From: Bacteroidales bacterium
Lineage (GTDB): Bacteria; Bacteroidota; Bacteroidia; Bacteroidales; WCHB1-69
Length of the DNA stretch: 64,000 nucleotides
Direction: 5' to 3'
Assembly: GCA_017394765.1 (NCBI GenBank)
Contig: JAFPXF010000002.1
Location: 115,393 to 179,392, forward strand
The translations under genes were made by a program, and so were the position numbers. Of the stretch, positions 55,207 through 63,902 are shown one piece after another. The notes below the pieces were generated by a model. The model saw only the letters and a list, made by a program, of their open reading frames with translations. It was not told where the DNA came from and did not search any database. Each line of letters begins with the position of its first letter. The stretch's first letter is position 1.

Positions 55207-55243
55207 TTTGTCCGTATGTATTCATAATTTGCGTATCTTTGCC
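55207..55243 (+). promoter_or_regulatory. Aminotransferase promoter, 37-bp segment shared with gldF
   Basis: The segment starts TTTGTCCGTATGTATTC and ends GTATCTTTGCC, with the -7 box TATCTTTG at 55234-55241. It matches the gldF promoter at 32 of 37 positions. Confidence 0.75.
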
Positions 55244-55276
55244 GTCCAATTTTCAGATACAAAAAAAGTTAACAAT

Positions 55277-56509
55277 ATGGAAAGAATTTCAAAAAGAGTG
55301 CTGGGAATGCCGGCATCAGAAACATTGGCCATGACCGCATTGGCACGTGAGTTAAAGGATAAAGGTCAAGATGTTATCAGCTTGAGCATCGGTGAACCCG
55401 ATTTCAACACGCCGGAAACCGTGAAGGAATACGCCAAACAGGCTATTGACGACAATTTCACGCATTACCCGCCAGTCCCCGGTTATGCCGACCTGTTGAA
55501 AGCCATCAGCCATAAGTTCAAAAGAGACAATAATCTGGATTACACCACGCAACAGATTGTAGTTTCTACTGGTGGCAAACAAGCTATCTATCAAACAGTT
55601 ATGGCTTTGGTGAACCCTGGTGACGAGGTGATTATCCCCACTCCCTATTGGGTTTCCTACCGCGCCATCGCGCAAATGGCAGAAGCCGAAATCAAATACG
55701 TTCCTTGCAAGATCGAGAACGATTTCAAGATTACTCCTGCTCAATTGGAGGCAGCCATCACTCCGAAAACCAAACTGATGATGTTCAGCAGTCCTTCGAA
55801 TCCCACAGGTATGATCTACTCCAAGGAGGAACTCCGTGCTATCGCTGAAGTGGTCGCCAAACACCCGCAGATGATGATCATGTCTGACGAAATTTACGAA
55901 CACATCAATTTTGTGGGCGGTCACGAAAGCATTGCTCAATTCGATTTCATTAAAGACCAAGTGGTTACCGTTAACGGTGTGGCGAAAGGTTTTGCCATGA
56001 CGGGCTGGCGTATCGGTTTCATCGGTGCTCCCGTGGAGGTGGCCAAGGCCTGCAACAAGCTGCAAGGACAAATCACTTCCGCCACCGGCTCCATCTCCCA
56101 ACGCGCCGCGCTGAGAGCCATGGAAATGGATCCAAAAACCTCAGAAGACATTATCAACATGCGGAACATCTTCAAGATGCGCCGCGATATGGTCTATGAC
56201 CTGCTGAAGCAAATTCCCGGTTTTGAGGTCACGCTGCCGCAGGGTGCCTTCTACTTCTTCCCGAAAGTGAGCAGTCTGTTCGGCAAACAAGTGCCTGCAG
56301 ACTCCAAATTCGCCGCCCAATACAACAAAACGATCATTGAGAACTCCACCGACCTCGCGTTCTACTTCCTTTTGGACGCCAGTGTTTCCACCGTACAAGG
56401 CACCGCCTTCGGGGACGACGACTGCATCCGCCTCTCTTACGCCACCTCCGAAGACCGCCTCAAAGAAGCCTGCAAACGCATCAAGCAGGCCGTTGAAAAT
56501 CTGAAATAA
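55277..56509 (+). CDS. Aspartate aminotransferase-like PLP enzyme (class I/II)
   Basis: 410 aa from the ATG at 55277. The N-terminus ISLSIGEPDFNTPETV and the PLP-lysine motif NGVAKGFAMTGWRIGF (Lys near 236) are those of the AspC/AAT subfamily Igamma, with FSSPSNPTGMIYSKEE and the C-terminal RLSYATSEDRLKEAC. It transfers amino groups between aspartate (or similar) and 2-oxoglutarate; the substrate range is inferred. It is followed, without terminator, by the hairpin pair before the gingipain-like gene. Confidence 0.92.
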   Translation: MERISKRVLGMPASETLAMTALARELKDKGQDVISLSIGEPDFNTPETVKEYAKQAIDDNFTHYPPVPGYADLLKAISHKFKRDNNLDYTTQQIVVSTGGKQAIYQTVMALVNPGDEVIIPTPYWVSYRAIAQMAEAEIKYVPCKIENDFKITPAQLEAAITPKTKLMMFSSPSNPTGMIYSKEELRAIAEVVAKHPQMMIMSDEIYEHINFVGGHESIAQFDFIKDQVVTVNGVAKGFAMTGWRIGFIGAPVEVAKACNKLQGQITSATGSISQRAALRAMEMDPKTSEDIINMRNIFKMRRDMVYDLLKQIPGFEVTLPQGAFYFFPKVSSLFGKQVPADSKFAAQYNKTIIENSTDLAFYFLLDASVSTVQGTAFGDDDCIRLSYATSEDRLKEACKRIKQAVENLK

Positions 56510-56560
56510 TTAAAACAACTTCCTTAAGCATCCTCGAAGAGGCAAGACGCGCGAAGCGCA

Positions 56561-56656
56561 ATTAACCCCACACAAGCGAAGCGCAGTGTGGGAGGCAAAC
56601 AGAGAGGAAAAAGGACGAAGTGCAAATAACCCCACACAACGCTACGTTTGTGTGGG
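56561..56656 (+). repeat. Paired TTAAC-type hairpins upstream of the gingipain-like gene (copy 3)
   Basis: The first is TTAACCCCACACAAGCGAAG...GTGTGGG (stem at 56566-56592). The second is AATAACCCCACACAAC...TTGTGTGGG (56630-56656). Both follow the pattern [A/T]TAACC, stem, GCGAA/ACG-type loop, closing stem, as in copies 1 and 2. The second contains a TAnnTTTG match (TACGTTTG, 56643-56650) that may be the promoter of the next gene. Confidence 0.65.
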
Positions 56657-56675
56657 ATTGAAAAAAAGAACGAAT

Positions 56676-59600
56676 ATGAACAACTTCAAGAAATTAGTGA
56701 CAATTATAGCCATCATCATGGGTATGATGGCAGTCTCACAAGCGCAAAACATCCAATTCACCCTGCTGCACTCTAACTCAAACGAGGCGGTGGTGCGTGT
56801 CGATTTCGGCACCTACCAAACGGAAACGGTTTCCGTGAACGGCGAGGATATGCAAAAACTGATTATGGCGGACGCTTATCCCGTCTTGAAAAAAGGCAGT
56901 CCCGAATTGCTCCAAACGGCATTCTCCCTGATTGTGCCCGAAGGAAGCAATCCTGAAACGGAAATTCTGGATGCGCAATACACTGTTGTAGAGTCTTTTG
57001 CCTTAGCTCCGTCAAAAGGTAGTCTATATCGTACTGTGGATCCGGAGAATGTTCCATATACGAAAAACGCGGATTATCAAGCGGCCGACTACCTATTAGG
57101 CAATGCAATACAAACGGGCGAAACCTATCAGCTCCGCGATTTTCAGGGAATGAATTTCATGGTTTATCCCTTCGATTATAACCCCATCGCGCAGAAACTG
57201 AAGATTTACTCTTCTGTAACGGTCAAAGTGACTTTCAACAGCACAAGATCTATTGCCACTGCCACTAAAATCAACCGCACTTTCGATGCCGTCTATTCCA
57301 ATCATTTCTTGAACTACAGCGGCCTGCGGAGTACGCCCGTAACCGATGAAGGAGACATTCTGGTCATTTGCCCTGAAAATTTCATGGAAGCCATGCAACC
57401 TTATGTTGATTGGAAAATCCAAAATGGCTATCACACTGAAATGGTTTCGGTAACTGCTGCCGGAAATAACGCAAACGCTATAAAAACTTATATCTCAAAT
57501 TATTACAATGAACACAATTTGGCATTTGTGATCATTGTGGGTGACAATGCCCAATTCCCTACCCCGACCGTCAGTGGCAACAAATCCGACAACTATTTCA
57601 CTGAATTAATTGGCAGCGACACCTACCCAGATATCATTTTAGGCAAGATTTCCGCCGAAAGCATATCACAAGTGGAAACTCAGGTGCAACGTTTTATTGA
57701 ATACGAACAGAATCCACCCGAAACTTCCCATTTTACGTCTTTCATGGGCATCGCCTCCAATCAGGGTCCTGGTGACAACAACGAATACGACTATCAGCAC
57801 ATCCGCAATATTGACAATAAGTTGCAAGCATACACTTATACTTCCGGTTATGAACTGTTTGAAGGGAGCCAAGGCGGCTTGGACGCATCCGGCAACCCTT
57901 CGGCATCCATGGTAGCCACTGGAGTTAACAACGGTGTCGGCATCATCTGTTATTGCGGGCATGGTAATGTGCAGAATTGGACAACCACTGGTTTTAGTAA
58001 TACCAACGTCAACAGTTTAACGAATGCCGGCAAACTTCCGTTCATCATATCTGTGGCTTGTGTGAACGGCGCCTACCATTCCGGTACCTGCTTTGCCGAG
58101 GCGTGGCTTCGGGCAACAAAAGACGGGGAACCGACAGGCGCTGTGACCATGGCTGGTTCCACCATCAACCAGCCGTGGAATCAACCCATGTGCGCCCAAG
58201 ACGCTATGATAGACATGTTAGTCGGCACGGATCCGGCTAATCAGAAATTCACATTTGGCGGCATGTTCTTCAACGGAATCATTCACATGCTGGATGTCTA
58301 TAACGACAACAGTGCCTTGGAAGTTTCCCGGACATGGGTTATCTTTGGAGACCCCACTCTGCTGATGCGAACTGCTGTTCCTGAACAACTCGAAGTTTCT
58401 TACAATGCCTTACTGCCCACTGGTGTTCCTTACTTATCTTTCTCATCCGCAGTTGAAAACGCGAAAATTTCCGTCACCCGGAATGGAGAAATCATAGGGG
58501 TTGGACACATCACTAACGGAGAGTACACGCTCAATTTTTCCGAAACTTACCTGCCGACCGACACACTGAAAGTACTGGCAACCGCCACAAACTACATTCC
58601 TTACGAAGGCACAGTGAACTTTATTCCGAATGAAGGGCCCTACGTCATTATCAATGACCTTACCCTTACCGACAAGATCCTTCCTTTTGTTAACAACCAC
58701 TCCAACAACTTGGCAGAATTTGGAAAAACCCTGACCGTGACGCCGCAAATCGTCAACGTCGGAAACGAAACTGCCTCCAACATTCAGATTAACATTTTCT
58801 CTGAAGATGAATACATCACCTTGAATAACACAAGTTTGACTGTCGCTTCATTAACGGCACACGACACGCTAGCTGCCGCTCCCACATTTACCTTTAAGGT
58901 CGGGAATTTAGTGCCAGCCAACCACAGTGCCGTTATTAGAATGGAAATCATCTTCAACGATGACACTGTGGTGCAATCCAAGTCAATAAAATTGTATGCC
59001 CCGCAGTTGAGTATCACCTCGATGGTGATTGACGACACAGAGACAGGCAACAGCAACCATAGAGCCGATTATAGCGAGACTTTCAACTGCAATATCACCA
59101 TTGCCAATACGGGTAATATGCCCATCATTGGCGGTAATATTTTCTTTGAGAACCCTGGTGACGAGCTAACTCTTCAAACTGATTCCATTTTCTTCCCCGC
59201 GATAGACATAAACAGTACTGTGACTGTGCCTTTACAGGTAACTGTCGGTAGCAGTATTCAAGAACCAACTATCTCATACATTAAAGCCGGGCTTTGGGTT
59301 AACTATTATTACGCTCACGCCTATTTCCCTGTCAAAATCGGCGCTGTGACAGAAGACTGGGAAACAGGGGACTTCACCAATATGGCATGGCAAAACACTT
59401 CCTCCATCCCTTGGACTATTTCTACGCAATCTCCGTATGAGGGTATTTATTGCGCCAAATCGGGTCCGATCGGCAACAATAGCTCCACCACACTGAAAAT
59501 CACCGATACCGCCACGGTTGCCGACACCATCTCTTTCTACTACAAGGTATCCAGCGAACAAGATTATGACAAACTGACATTCAAGATTGATGGACAAACA

Positions 59601-60038
59601 AAGGACGAATGGAGTGGTAGCGTAAACTGGACCCGAGCCGCCTATCCGGTAAGCGAAGGCCCGCACACCTACACGTGGACTTATTCCAAAGACTATTATG
59701 GTACTTATGGCAAGGACTGTGCCAATATTGACGCTATCTCCTTCCCGTGTGGCAAGGTGAACCACCCTGTGGGCATCCAAGAATTCGAACAAAGCTCCGT
59801 TTTCCAAGTTTGGCCTAATCCTTCCACGGATATCCTTCATGTTCAGTTACAGGATGGCTCAAATGCGCAAGATTACACCTACCAGTTATTCAATTTGTCT
59901 GGAAAATTGCTGCAAGGCGGACATCTGACGGGTAATAATTCTCAAATAGACGTAAGAAGATATACTTCAGGTGTTTATTTCTTGAAGCTGGAAAACAGTC
60001 TGCATCAAATTCAAACCGTCAAACTCATTAAGAAATAG
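56676..60038 (+). CDS. Gingipain-type (C25) cysteine protease with T9SS type A sorting domain
   Basis: 1120 aa from the ATG at 56676. A signal peptide (MNNFKKLVTIIAIIMGMMAVSQAQ) and a propeptide-like region precede a C25 peptidase domain (about 220-570). Catalytic His candidate H429 lies in CYCGHGNVQNW and Cys candidate C462 in SVACVNGAYHS; the 33-residue spacing equals that of gingipain RgpB (H211, C244). An Ig-like region, then a MAM/jelly-roll-like domain (about 895-1020, TEDWETGDFTN) and a C-terminal type A signal (FQVWPNPSTDILHV, then VYFLKLENSLHQIQTVKLIKK) follow. It should be exported by the T9SS and act outside the cell. Substrate specificity unknown. Confidence 0.9.
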   Translation: MNNFKKLVTIIAIIMGMMAVSQAQNIQFTLLHSNSNEAVVRVDFGTYQTETVSVNGEDMQKLIMADAYPVLKKGSPELLQTAFSLIVPEGSNPETEILDAQYTVVESFALAPSKGSLYRTVDPENVPYTKNADYQAADYLLGNAIQTGETYQLRDFQGMNFMVYPFDYNPIAQKLKIYSSVTVKVTFNSTRSIATATKINRTFDAVYSNHFLNYSGLRSTPVTDEGDILVICPENFMEAMQPYVDWKIQNGYHTEMVSVTAAGNNANAIKTYISNYYNEHNLAFVIIVGDNAQFPTPTVSGNKSDNYFTELIGSDTYPDIILGKISAESISQVETQVQRFIEYEQNPPETSHFTSFMGIASNQGPGDNNEYDYQHIRNIDNKLQAYTYTSGYELFEGSQGGLDASGNPSASMVATGVNNGVGIICYCGHGNVQNWTTTGFSNTNVNSLTNAGKLPFIISVACVNGAYHSGTCFAEAWLRATKDGEPTGAVTMAGSTINQPWNQPMCAQDAMIDMLVGTDPANQKFTFGGMFFNGIIHMLDVYNDNSALEVSRTWVIFGDPTLLMRTAVPEQLEVSYNALLPTGVPYLSFSSAVENAKISVTRNGEIIGVGHITNGEYTLNFSETYLPTDTLKVLATATNYIPYEGTVNFIPNEGPYVIINDLTLTDKILPFVNNHSNNLAEFGKTLTVTPQIVNVGNETASNIQINIFSEDEYITLNNTSLTVASLTAHDTLAAAPTFTFKVGNLVPANHSAVIRMEIIFNDDTVVQSKSIKLYAPQLSITSMVIDDTETGNSNHRADYSETFNCNITIANTGNMPIIGGNIFFENPGDELTLQTDSIFFPAIDINSTVTVPLQVTVGSSIQEPTISYIKAGLWVNYYYAHAYFPVKIGAVTEDWETGDFTNMAWQNTSSIPWTISTQSPYEGIYCAKSGPIGNNSSTTLKITDTATVADTISFYYKVSSEQDYDKLTFKIDGQTKDEWSGSVNWTRAAYPVSEGPHTYTWTYSKDYYGTYGKDCANIDAISFPCGKVNHPVGIQEFEQSSVFQVWPNPSTDILHVQLQDGSNAQDYTYQLFNLSGKLLQGGHLTGNNSQIDVRRYTSGVYFLKLENSLHQIQTVKLIKK

Positions 60039-60040
60039 TC

Positions 60041-60814
60041 ATGAGTGAAGGAAAACCGTTAATACTGATTGTAAACGATGATGGCTACGAAGCGAAGGGC
60101 TTAGAGGCAATGGTTACGATTGCCAAGCCTCTTGGAGAAGTGGCGGTAGTGGTGCCCGACCGGACCCGTTCCGGTATGGGACATGCCATTACAATGGGCG
60201 AACCGCTTCGGCTCACGAACTACAAAAACGAAGACGGAGTTGCCTACTACAAGACCAACGGCACTCCTGTTGATTGCGTGAAATTAGGCGAAAAGATTGT
60301 GCTTCGCGACCGGAAAATTGATCTGGTGCTTTCCGGAATCAACCATGGTTCTAACTCTTCTGTCAGTTTAATCTATTCCGGCACAATGGCCGCCGCCATC
60401 GAAGCAGCTTTCGATAATATCCCCTCCGTGGGGCTTTCTGTGCAAGATTACAGTCCCAATGCTGACTTCACCGCCGCCATCCATTACGGCAGTCAAATCG
60501 TCAAACAAGTGTTGGAGAAAGGGCTTCCGCCTTATATCTGCCTGAATGTCAATTTCCCGAAAGCATCTCTCGAAGAAATCAAAGGCATCCGTGTAACCCG
60601 CCAATGCCATGCCACCTGGCATGAGGATTTGCAAGAACGCACTGATCCTTACGGCCGTAATTACTACTGGCTGACCGGTTGGTTAGAACGCCTCGAAGAG
60701 GACGAAACCACTTGCGAGGGAGCTCTCCAACGCAACTATGTCTCCGTGCAACCTGTTCAATTTGATCTTACCGCTCATCAATATATATCCACATTAAAAT
60801 TTTTAGAGTCATGA
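60041..60814 (+). CDS. surE: 5'/3'-nucleotidase SurE
   Basis: 257 aa. Metal and active-site motifs LIVNDDGYEAKGLEAM, VVPDRTRSGMGHAIT, VLSGINHGSNSS and YSGTMAAAIEAAFD are complete. SurE dephosphorylates nucleoside monophosphates, and polyphosphate in some bacteria; in Bacteroidota it is usual in stationary phase. The start lies 2 nt after the protease stop (TAGTCATG), so the two are cotranscribed although functionally unrelated. Confidence 0.94.
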   Translation: MSEGKPLILIVNDDGYEAKGLEAMVTIAKPLGEVAVVVPDRTRSGMGHAITMGEPLRLTNYKNEDGVAYYKTNGTPVDCVKLGEKIVLRDRKIDLVLSGINHGSNSSVSLIYSGTMAAAIEAAFDNIPSVGLSVQDYSPNADFTAAIHYGSQIVKQVLEKGLPPYICLNVNFPKASLEEIKGIRVTRQCHATWHEDLQERTDPYGRNYYWLTGWLERLEEDETTCEGALQRNYVSVQPVQFDLTAHQYISTLKFLES

Positions 60815-61122
60815 TGGACAAACTCAGAAGAGATTCTTACGGAATAGGCATAATACTGGGACTTTTGTTACCCGCTATCATTTTCGGTGTCCTTTACGGC
60901 ATTTATGCATTAATTTTGAACGGAAATCCGCAAATGTTAGTCAGAAATCCTAATTTAACGAAAGATCTGATCCCGAAATTCATCCTCCTTGCCTTAATTC
61001 CGAATATATTCACACTACGCTACTATCTGTTGAACCTCAAGTTCGACAAGACTGGCCGTGGCATACTTGGTGTCTCCTTCGCCTGGGCTATTGTTTTTAT
61101 GGCAGCGCAGTTCCTCTTGTAA
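60811..61122 (+). CDS. Small membrane protein downstream of surE
   Basis: 103 aa. The ATG overlaps the surE TGA by 4 nt (ATGA), with a second ATG directly after. Three hydrophobic segments are visible (GIGIILGLLLPAIIFGVLYG, FILLALIPNIFTLRYYLL, GILGVSFAWAIVFMAAQFLL). It resembles the short uncharacterised membrane proteins that follow surE in some Bacteroidota, but I cannot name a family. A terminator follows. Confidence 0.7.
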   Translation: MMDKLRRDSYGIGIILGLLLPAIIFGVLYGIYALILNGNPQMLVRNPNLTKDLIPKFILLALIPNIFTLRYYLLNLKFDKTGRGILGVSFAWAIVFMAAQFLL

Positions 61123-61146
61123 AAAGGACGAGACAAGCTGATAACT

Positions 61147-61183
61147 AAAAAAGGCCCGGAAAATTTCCGAGCCTCTTTTTTTT
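61147..61183. terminator. Bidirectional terminator
   Basis: AAAAAAGGC-CGGAAA / TTTCCG-GCC with A and T runs on each side, serving the surE operon (+) and the ferredoxin gene (-). Confidence 0.85.
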
Positions 61184-61204
61184 GTGGTTAGACAAAAGAT
61201 TTGA

Positions 61205-61375
61205 CTACTCCAGGCTGATAGCCTCGCACGGACAAACGTCTGCGCAAGCTCCGCATTCGATGCAGAGATCAGGGTTGATGGAGTAAGCAGCGCCTTCAGA
61301 GATAGCCTCTTGAGGGCATTCGCCGATGCAGGTTCCACAAGCGGCGCAAAGATCTTCATTAATTTTGTATGCCAT
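61205..61375 (-). CDS. Two-[4Fe-4S] ferredoxin
   Basis: 56 aa from the ATG at 61375. Two classical CxxCxxCxxxCP clusters are present: CAACGTCIGECP and CIECGACADVCP. This is the usual clostridial-type electron carrier of anaerobes. It may be the ferredoxin that supplies or accepts electrons for HydABC. Own promoter at 61403. Confidence 0.93.
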   Translation of the reverse strand: MAYKINEDLCAACGTCIGECPQEAISEGAAYSINPDLCIECGACADVCPCEAISLE

Positions 61376-61402
61376 ACTTTTTAATTGTTGTTGATTGAGC
61401 GG

Positions 61403-61410
61403 CAAAGATA
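61403..61410 (-). promoter_or_regulatory. -7 box TATCTTTG of the ferredoxin gene
   Basis: The minus strand reads TATCTTTGCCGCTC, 28 nt upstream of the ATG. Confidence 0.75.
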
Positions 61411-61516
61411 CACTTTTTATGAATCTCTGAACACTCGGTGAAAAATTTTATTTATAGGTTTCCGTTCATTATTTAAGGGCGATAGATGGTGACTCCAAAC
61501 AGAAGTTTAATGGACC

Positions 61517-61556
61517 AAAAAAAAGATTCGGCATTGCTGTCGAATCTTTTCTTTTT
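61517..61556 (-). terminator. Terminator of the EF-G2-like gene
   Basis: AAAAGATTCG...CGAATCTTTT forms a 10-bp stem with a flanking T run on the minus strand, about 25 nt after the stop at 61580. Confidence 0.85.
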
Positions 61557-61579
61557 TGTTATATGAAAACGAATCTGGA

Positions 61580-63709
61580 TTACTCCTCGTCTTTATGCTC
61601 TTCTTCGTACTTTTTGATGATCTCGCTTTGGACATCAGCGGAAACTTGCTGATATTCAGAGAATTTCATGCTATAAGAAGCACGACCGGAAGTGATGGAG
61701 CTCAACGTAGTGGAGTACTTGTTCATCTCTGCCAATGGAATCTTGGCATGGATCATCTGGAATGCGCCTTCACTTTCCATACCCATCATGATACCGCGAC
61801 GACCCTGCATGTCGGTCATCACATCACCCATACGATCGGCGGGAACGAAGATGTCCACATCGTAGATAGGCTCCAGAATCTTCGGACCAGCGTTCTTGAA
61901 GGCTTCTTTGAAAGCGTTACGACCAGCCAATTTGAACGCCAACTCGTTGGAGTCAACCGGGTGCATTTTACCGTCATAGATGTTCACCACGATGTCGCGG
62001 GCGTAAGAGCCGGTGAGCGGACCTTCTTCCATCTTCTCCATGATACCCTTCAGAATAGCGGGCATGAAGCGTGCATCGATAGCACCACCGACGATACAGT
62101 TGTTGAAGATCAACTTACCACCCCAAGGCAGATCGTAGGTTTCCGTGGCACGGATCGGGTATTTGGTCTGCGTAGGCATTCCCTCATAGTAAGACTCGAT
62201 GAGCATGTGCACTTCACCGAATTGGCCAGAACCACCAGACTGTTTTTTGTGACGATACATAGCCTCAGCAGATTTCGTGATAGTCTCACGATACGGGATC
62301 TTCGGGGCGTAGTATTCGATATCAATCTTGTTGAGCTTCTCAATCATCCATTTCACGATGTTGAGATGTTGCTCGCCCTGACCGGAGATAATGAGCTGTT
62401 TCAGTTCCTTGGATTGTTCCATTTGGAAGGTCGGGTCAGTCTTGCGGATTTCGTTGAGGGCAGCACCCAATTTTTCATCGTCAGAGCTGTTGACGGCGCG
62501 AACAGCAGTGCGGAACTTGGGATCCGGATAAACCGTGGGTTCAATCACGTCATCACCCTTAGCTACGAGAGTAGAGCAAGCGGGAGAAGATTTCAGCTTG
62601 ATGGTAGCCACGATATCGCCGGCCACAGCCTTCTCCACTTCCACACGGTTCTTGCCGCAGAATGCGAGCAGCTGGGAAATACGCTCTTTAGTATTGGTGG
62701 TAGTGTTCAACAGATCGTCAGCCTTCTTGATTTCGCCGTCAGCAACCTTGATGAAAGCAACCTCACCGAGGTGTTGCTCGATACCGATCTTGAAGATATA
62801 ACCTACGAAAGGATTGGCGGCATTGTACTTGTGTTCGTTGCCGTTAGTGGCTTTCATAGCGCGACCTTCGTCGGGAGTCGGACAGTTCTTGATGACGAGA
62901 TCCATGAGGCGGTCAACACCTTGGTCAGTCTTGGCGGCCACGCAGATCACCGGGAAAGTGCCGCGGTTGGCGATACCGAGTTTCAGACCACGAATCATTT
63001 CGTCTTCGGAAAGAGTACCCTCTTCGAAATATTTGTCCATCAAAGCCTCGTCGTTTTCAGCAGCAGCTTCAATCAAAGCGGCGTGCATCTCTTCAGCCTT
63101 GCCCATCTGATCAGCAGGGATATCTTCCACCACCATTTTACCGCCATTAGCCGGGAATTTGAGCATCTTCATTTGCAGAAGGTCGATCACGGCGTCGAAG
63201 CCGATACCGGCGTTCACGGGATATTGGAAAGCCATGACGCTGCCTCCGAAGTATTCCTTCAGCTGGTGCAGGGTTTCGTCAAAGTTGGCTTTTTCGTGAT
63301 CGAGTTGGTTGACGGCGAACATCACGGGGATGCCAGCAGCTTTAGTGTGGCGCCATTGGATTTCGGCACCCACATCGACACCGTTCTGGGAGTTAATCAC
63401 CATGAGGGCAGTGTCCATCACGCGCAGGGCGGAAATAGTCTCACCAATGAAGTCGTCAAAACCGGGGCAATCAACCATGTTGATTTTCGTGCCGTTGAAT
63501 TCGGCATACATGACAGAGCTTTGGATGGATTGTTGTCTTTCGAGTTCCACTTCACGGTAGTCGGAAAGTGTATTCTTGTCCTCAACAGTACCTCTTCTGC
63601 TGATGACGCCGCCGTGAAATGCCATAGCCTCACAGAGAGTGGTCTTACCCGTGCGGTTACCGCCGATGACGGCGATATTTCTGATTTCTTTCGTTTGATA
63701 AACTTTCAT
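61580..63709 (-). CDS. EF-G2-like translation factor with altered GTPase motifs
   Basis: 709 aa, full EF-G domain layout (G domain, II, III, IV with SGQFGEVHMLIE, V ending in EYQQVSADVQ). The G motifs deviate: the P loop is GGNRTGKT (16-23), switch I reads ELERQQSIQS in place of the canonical ERERGITI, the catalytic region is DCPGF (F84) where EF-G has DxPGH, and the specificity motif NKxD is NQLD. Bacteroides thetaiotaomicron EF-G2, as I recall, is a paralogue that translocates without GTP hydrolysis and is needed under starvation and in the gut. This protein fits that class by sequence; no activity is measured here. Confidence 0.82.
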   Translation of the reverse strand: MKVYQTKEIRNIAVIGGNRTGKTTLCEAMAFHGGVISRRGTVEDKNTLSDYREVELERQQSIQSSVMYAEFNGTKINMVDCPGFDDFIGETISALRVMDTALMVINSQNGVDVGAEIQWRHTKAAGIPVMFAVNQLDHEKANFDETLHQLKEYFGGSVMAFQYPVNAGIGFDAVIDLLQMKMLKFPANGGKMVVEDIPADQMGKAEEMHAALIEAAAENDEALMDKYFEEGTLSEDEMIRGLKLGIANRGTFPVICVAAKTDQGVDRLMDLVIKNCPTPDEGRAMKATNGNEHKYNAANPFVGYIFKIGIEQHLGEVAFIKVADGEIKKADDLLNTTTNTKERISQLLAFCGKNRVEVEKAVAGDIVATIKLKSSPACSTLVAKGDDVIEPTVYPDPKFRTAVRAVNSSDDEKLGAALNEIRKTDPTFQMEQSKELKQLIISGQGEQHLNIVKWMIEKLNKIDIEYYAPKIPYRETITKSAEAMYRHKKQSGGSGQFGEVHMLIESYYEGMPTQTKYPIRATETYDLPWGGKLIFNNCIVGGAIDARFMPAILKGIMEKMEEGPLTGSYARDIVVNIYDGKMHPVDSNELAFKLAGRNAFKEAFKNAGPKILEPIYDVDIFVPADRMGDVMTDMQGRRGIMMGMESEGAFQMIHAKIPLAEMNKYSTTLSSITSGRASYSMKFSEYQQVSADVQSEIIKKYEEEHKDEE

Positions 63710-63762
63710 TGGTGTATAATTAATTGATTATTAATATTTTATATTTTTATCTTAAAGAGGTG

Positions 63763-63770
63763 CAAATTTA
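63763..63770 (-). promoter_or_regulatory. -7 box TAAATTTG of the EF-G2-like gene
   Basis: The minus strand reads TAAATTTGCACC, about 55 nt upstream of the ATG at 63709. Confidence 0.6.
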
Positions 63771-63821
63771 TAAAAATTATTGATATAAGGATGATGTGTT
63801 GATAAAATAATATGTTCAGAT

Positions 63822-63849
63822 CCTGGAGCGAATAATTATTCGCGCCTAC
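63822..63849. repeat. 28-bp palindromic repeat (GGGGCG type, worn)
   Basis: Arms CCTGGAGCG and CGCGCCTAC around AATAATTATT. The centre is unchanged although the left arm has drifted. It lies between the EF-G2-like promoter and the 5S terminator. Confidence 0.75.
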
Positions 63850-63871
63850 GGGTGAGGAAGGGATTTAAAAC

Positions 63872-63900
63872 AAAAAAGCCCTCCAGGAACCTGAAGGGCT
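63872..63900 (-). terminator. Terminator of the rRNA operon
   Basis: On the minus strand AGCCCTTCAGG / CCTGGAGGGCT is a strong stem followed by TTTTTTG, just after the 5S rRNA. Confidence 0.88.
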
Positions 63901-63902
63901 GT

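Noticed and set aside
61556..63727. A 723-codon open frame antisense to the EF-G2-like gene
   Set aside because: It exactly mirrors a well-supported gene, has no recognisable domain and is Val/His/Asp/Leu-rich as codon shadows of this genome are. Similar long shadows lie opposite hydB, hydA, secA and the GH2 gene.
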